From Chloroflexota bacterium (GTDB lineage: Bacteria; Chloroflexota; Chloroflexia; QHBQ01; JADMIH01): a DNA stretch of 14,312 nt. The stretch is taken from the NCBI GenBank assembly GCA_015478675.1, contig JADMIH010000099.1, positions 1 through 14,312 on the forward strand, in the 5' to 3' direction. Positions 11,556-14,312 of the stretch are shown here, piece by piece (the first letter of the stretch is position 1; each line of letters starts with the position of its first letter). Made by a program: the position numbers and the translations under genes. A model generated the notes under the pieces. It had not been told where the DNA came from. It saw only the letters and a program-made list of their open reading frames with translations, and searched no databases.

Positions 11556-14312
11556 TTACTGGTTGACTGCACCTGGAGCGAGCTTCCTTGTTGGTTGGCA
11601 GTTAGGGAAGAAAGTATTGGCGTCAATCTTGGAAGCCTGCCCACGTGTGGTGTTGTTCCCCCACCTGAAGTATGGTCGGTTCTGTGCGTCACATGGCTCC
11701 TGTGGGATTGTGCCGCACGCATATCCTCCCATTACTCCTCGGTTCGTTAGCCTGTTGATGTAGTCGTAGAATGGGTTGCCAGCAGGTACATCTGTGTAGA
11801 TCTGTGGCCCTGGGTCATCAGCTATGCCTGCTGCATTGGAGATGATCTTGGAGATCTGCCCTCTTGTAGCCTGTGCTCCTGGTCTGAAGTATGGGCGGTT
11901 CTGGCTGTCGCATGGCTCCTGTGGGATTGTGCCGCAGTCGTACCCACCCATGAACCCTCTAGAGGTAAGGCGGTTTATGTAGTCGTAGAAGGGACTGCCT
12001 GGTGGCACGTCTGTGTAGATCTGAGGCCCTGGATCGTCAGTGTAGCCAACTGAGTTGGAGACTATCTTTGAGATCTGCCCACGAGTGACCTGGTTATTCG
12101 GGCGGAACGTTCCGTCGTCATAACCGGAGACGATGCCCTTGCAGGCAAGGCACTCTATGTTGGCGTAGAAGGTGTTGTCAGGTGGCACGTCTGAGAAGCT
12201 AATCGTGCATGCTGTAGGTGAGGGTGCGAAGGTGGCCGTGGCCTCAGAGGTTGAAGTCTCTGTGGCTCCGCCTGGCGTTGACGTAGCTTCTGTTGTGCTT
12301 GTTTCTGTAGCTCCTGTGGTAGAGGTAGCTTGCGTAGTACCTGTAGCCTGTGTGGTAGAAGTAGCTTGAGTAGTAGAGGTAGGCACTGTTGTGGCTGTAC
12401 CTGTGGGGCAGCCACCGCCGCCTGCTGTGCCACTGCCACGTATGACCCAGTTGCCCGGTAAGCCGAAGCTGTCTATCGTTCCTAGCAGATCGTTGTTCCC
12501 CAGGTTGTTGTAGTCCGGATCAGAGCTTGTGCTCATTCCTGCCACGAAGCTCCGCCCCTGTGAGGCGTCCGTGTCCAACCCTGCCGGGTAGTCCAATCCT
12601 GAGTTGCCTCCACTGTGATAAGTGTCTGCAAAGCCTATGTATACGTCTCCTGGTCCTGGCACTGCTACACTTACCGCAAAGTCCTGGAAGGTTACACTAT
12701 CTGCTACTGTGATGGTCTGGTTTGCTACTTGAGCCAGCTTCACTGCGTTTGCAGGGTTGCCGTCTCCGTCTGCGTCCAGGTACACCAGCAGGTCTACTGT
12801 CTTGCCGACCAGGTTGTCTCCCGCTATGCTCGGGTCAGGCCATTGTATGCTGATGGTGTTCAGCGTGAATGGGTATGTCCCTGCTGCCAGTGTGAAGCGG
12901 TTGATCCATATCGCAGGATACGATGTTGAGCCATTGTTCAGGCTTATCGCATTCTCAAGTGTGCCATCATCGAGTATGAAGCTCAGTCCACCACTGGGGC
13001 TCCACTTGCCTACTCTATGGGGCAGTGCGGGGGCGCTGGCGTTCTTGCGAGGCTGAGCGGCTCCCTTGCCACCCTTTATCAGGGCTGGCTTGCCGGGGTT
13101 GTTTGGTCCTATCGTCATCACTACAGGTGTGCATGTGGCTGTAGCCTGTGGTGAACCTGTAGCCGAGGCTGTAGGTACAACTGTAACTGTAGCTGTGCCG
13201 CAGCCTCCTCCGCCGCCTGTGTAGATTTCCATGTTCGGGTCAGGTGCGCTGTTGACGTATCCACCCACCATGTAGATGCGAGTACCGTCAGTAGCTGCGC
13301 CTTCGTTGCGGCGTGGATTGGTGAAGGGTGTGCCTGTCGTCCAGGCGTTGGTTACCGGGTCGTAGATGTCAACCTCATTACTGGGGTTGGGGGCTACGCG
13401 CCCGCCGCCCAGTACCCACAACTGCGGTCCGTTGGGGCCAGGATAGGAGATCGCTTGGGTCTCGCCTGTGGCCCGCGGGATGCTGGGGGTTAGTGTAGTG
13501 ATGGTGTTTGTGGCCGGGTCGTACTTGTATGTGTTGGTGCTGTCGTTAAGGACCGGACCCGGATCAATGGTGTCACCACCGGCGGTGTAGATGAAGTTGC
13601 CAACAGCCGCTGTCGGTACATAAGCCAGAGGCACCGGCAGTGTAGCCGTCTCAAGGGTCCAGCGAGAGCCTGACGCGGCAGCGGGGTCGTAGACCCATAT
13701 CTGGTTCGATGCTGCCTCTGAACCTACTGTGGCGATATAGCCGCCGAAGAGATAGAGTTTGTTGTTGTAGATAGCCGCGCCGCCGGGGATTGTGTTGCCG
13801 GTAGCGCCGGGCGTCCACGGGTCGGCGGTGTCAACGGTGAAGGTATCTGTCGCCGGATCGTACATACGTACATCACCAACGATATAAGGCGTTACGCCCG
13901 AAGCGTATTCGGAACCACCAACGGTTACGACATACTGCGTGCCGCCAACTGTGAGCACCCCGCCCACCATGTTGTTGACCGCCACGTTGTTGTATGTGGC
14001 GTTCTTCATTGTCCAGGTGTTGGATGCAGGGTCGTACTCATACGGGTTGATGATCTGGGTATCGGCGTCTGCGGTGCGGCCACCCATCGAGTAGAACTTG
14101 CCGTTGGCCGGATAGTAGATGCCGACGTTGCGTGTTACAGGTGACGGGAAGTCAGCGCCCGGCCCCCATGTGCCTGTTGAAGGCGGGCATGTGGCTGTAG
14201 CCTGTACTGTCCCTGTTGCTGTGGCTGAACCGGCTGTGCTGGTGGGCACAGGTGATCCGCAGCCAGGCAGAGTAAAGGTAAGTTGCAGGCCAGCGGTGAG
14301 GCCTCCTGTGTT
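11556..14312 (-). CDS. Secreted kelch-repeat protein with C-terminal SLH-like modules (5' partial)
   Basis: The open frame runs off the window at 14312 with no stop codon, so the true N-terminus, including any signal peptide, is outside. The GTG at 14249 is not a credible start. There are 918 visible residues. Residues 18-45 are a Pro/Thr/Ala linker. Residues about 50-366 form a kelch propeller of roughly six blades, with repeated YDPxxNxW-type strands and Gly-Gly pairs (SMGG, LFGG, VLGGG, MVGG). A second linker follows at 371-405. A beta-rich domain of unknown family spans about 410-630, with the Asp/Gly run DADGDGNP possibly binding calcium. Residues 635-702 are a Thr-rich repeat linker. 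Three SLH-like modules begin near 706, 766 and 839; the last two are near-duplicates. SLH modules usually anchor proteins to cell-wall polymers. The protein is probably a surface adhesin or the tail of a larger secreted enzyme. A terminator follows the stop codon. Confidence 0.88.
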   Translation of the reverse strand, partial: NTGGLTAGLQLTFTLPGCGSPVPTSTAGSATATGTVQATATCPPSTGTWGPGADFPSPVTRNVGIYYPANGKFYSMGGRTADADTQIINPYEYDPASNTWTMKNATYNNVAVNNMVGGVLTVGGTQYVVTVGGSEYASGVTPYIVGDVRMYDPATDTFTVDTADPWTPGATGNTIPGGAAIYNNKLYLFGGYIATVGSEAASNQIWVYDPAAASGSRWTLETATLPVPLAYVPTAAVGNFIYTAGGDTIDPGPVLNDSTNTYKYDPATNTITTLTPSIPRATGETQAISYPGPNGPQLWVLGGGRVAPNPSNEVDIYDPVTNAWTTGTPFTNPRRNEGAATDGTRIYMVGGYVNSAPDPNMEIYTGGGGGCGTATVTVVPTASATGSPQATATCTPVVMTIGPNNPGKPALIKGGKGAAQPRKNASAPALPHRVGKWSPSGGLSFILDDGTLENAISLNNGSTSYPAIWINRFTLAAGTYPFTLNTISIQWPDPSIAGDNLVGKTVDLLVYLDADGDGNPANAVKLAQVANQTITVADSVTFQDFAVSVAVPGPGDVYIGFADTYHSGGNSGLDYPAGLDTDASQGRSFVAGMSTSSDPDYNNLGNNDLLGTIDSFGLPGNWVIRGSGTAGGGGCPTGTATTVPTSTTQATSTTQATGTTQATSTTGATETSTTEATSTPGGATETSTSEATATFAPSPTACTISFSDVPPDNTFYANIECLACKGIVSGYDDGTFRPNNQVTRGQISKIVSNSVGYTDDPGPQIYTDVPPGSPFYDYINRLTSRGFMGGYDCGTIPQEPCDSQNRPYFRPGAQATRGQISKIISNAAGIADDPGPQIYTDVPAGNPFYDYINRLTNRGVMGGYACGTIPQEPCDAQNRPYFRWGNNTTRGQASKIDANTFFPNCQPTRKLAPGAVNQ
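11602..12060 (-). repeat. Two tandem 219-bp copies encoding SLH-like modules 2 and 3
   Basis: The coding DNA of modules 2 and 3 repeats with a 219-bp (73-codon) period. For example, CTGAAGTATGG occurs at 11665 and again at 11884, followed by almost the same bases for the CGTIPQEPCD segment. Both modules share YTDVPxGxPFYDYINRLT, then GGYxCGTIPQEPCDxQNRPYFR, then TRGQ. The similarity is high at the DNA level as well as the protein level, which points to a fairly recent duplication or ongoing homogenisation. Boundaries are approximate. Confidence 0.8.
12228..12402 (-). repeat. 18-bp tandem repeat encoding a Thr/Ser/Ala-rich linker
   Basis: Within the surface-protein gene, a six-codon unit of the form T-S-T-T-Q-A repeats. 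About four good copies give TSTTQA, TSTTQA, TGTTQA and TSTTGA. More diverged units carry Glu (TETSTTEA, TETSTSEA). The product is a flexible linker of about 60 residues between the beta-rich domain and the SLH modules. Such linkers are typical O-glycosylation sites in secreted proteins. Slippage in the repeat could vary linker length. Confidence 0.75.

Noticed and set aside
12172..12369. Val/Ala-rich plus-strand open frame opposite the Thr-rich linker
   Set aside because: It is the complement of the 18-bp repeat in the surface-protein gene; the Val/Ala bias is a by-product.
14247..14249. GTG as the start codon of the kelch/SLH protein
   Set aside because: The frame stays open to the window edge, there is no ribosome binding site, and the codon falls inside a Pro/Thr linker that follows a folded segment.

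Overview
The window looks like part of the chromosome of a Chloroflexota-type bacterium. That placement is an inference. It rests on the beta and beta-prime RNA polymerase sequences, including a large coiled-coil insertion in the beta-prime clamp and no E. coli-type SI3, and on a secreted protein with kelch repeats, Thr/Ala-rich linkers and cysteine-containing SLH-like modules of a style I associate with that phylum. It was not tested by any search.

Layout. Positions 1-271 hold a consensus-perfect housekeeping promoter and a leader of about 166 nt. rpoB (272-3769, +) and rpoC (3899-8596, +) follow. Their 129-bp spacer carries an AT-rich 14-bp tandem repeat, a 25-bp inverted repeat and a small GC hairpin. 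A strong, apparently bidirectional terminator (8660-8707) ends rpoC. The same terminator lies downstream of a convergent gene for a small three-helix membrane protein (8764-9063, -). Divergent from that gene is a polytopic membrane glycosyltransferase of the GT39/PMT-ArnT type (9187-11106, +). A gene-poor stretch (11107-11494) contains nested inverted repeats. A hairpin terminator (11495-11526) then marks the 3' end of a long minus-strand gene (11556 to beyond 14312). That gene encodes a secreted or surface protein with a kelch propeller, a beta-rich domain, a Thr-rich linker and three C-terminal SLH-like modules. Its 5' end lies outside the window.

Functionally, rpoB and rpoC encode the catalytic core of RNA polymerase. 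Both have intact active-site motifs, and the rifampicin-pocket residues look wild type at most classical resistance positions. No ribosomal protein genes precede rpoB in the window, and it has its own strong promoter, so the pair is probably transcribed independently of rplJL. The second half is accessory envelope biology. A PMT-like glycosyltransferase near a Thr-rich surface protein invites, but does not prove, an enzyme-substrate link.

I found no CRISPR array, tRNA, rRNA, transposase or recognisable defence system. The least ordinary signals are the beta-prime insertion and acidic tail, the palindromic AT-rich element inside the rpoBC operon, and the nested inverted repeats at 11261-11355.
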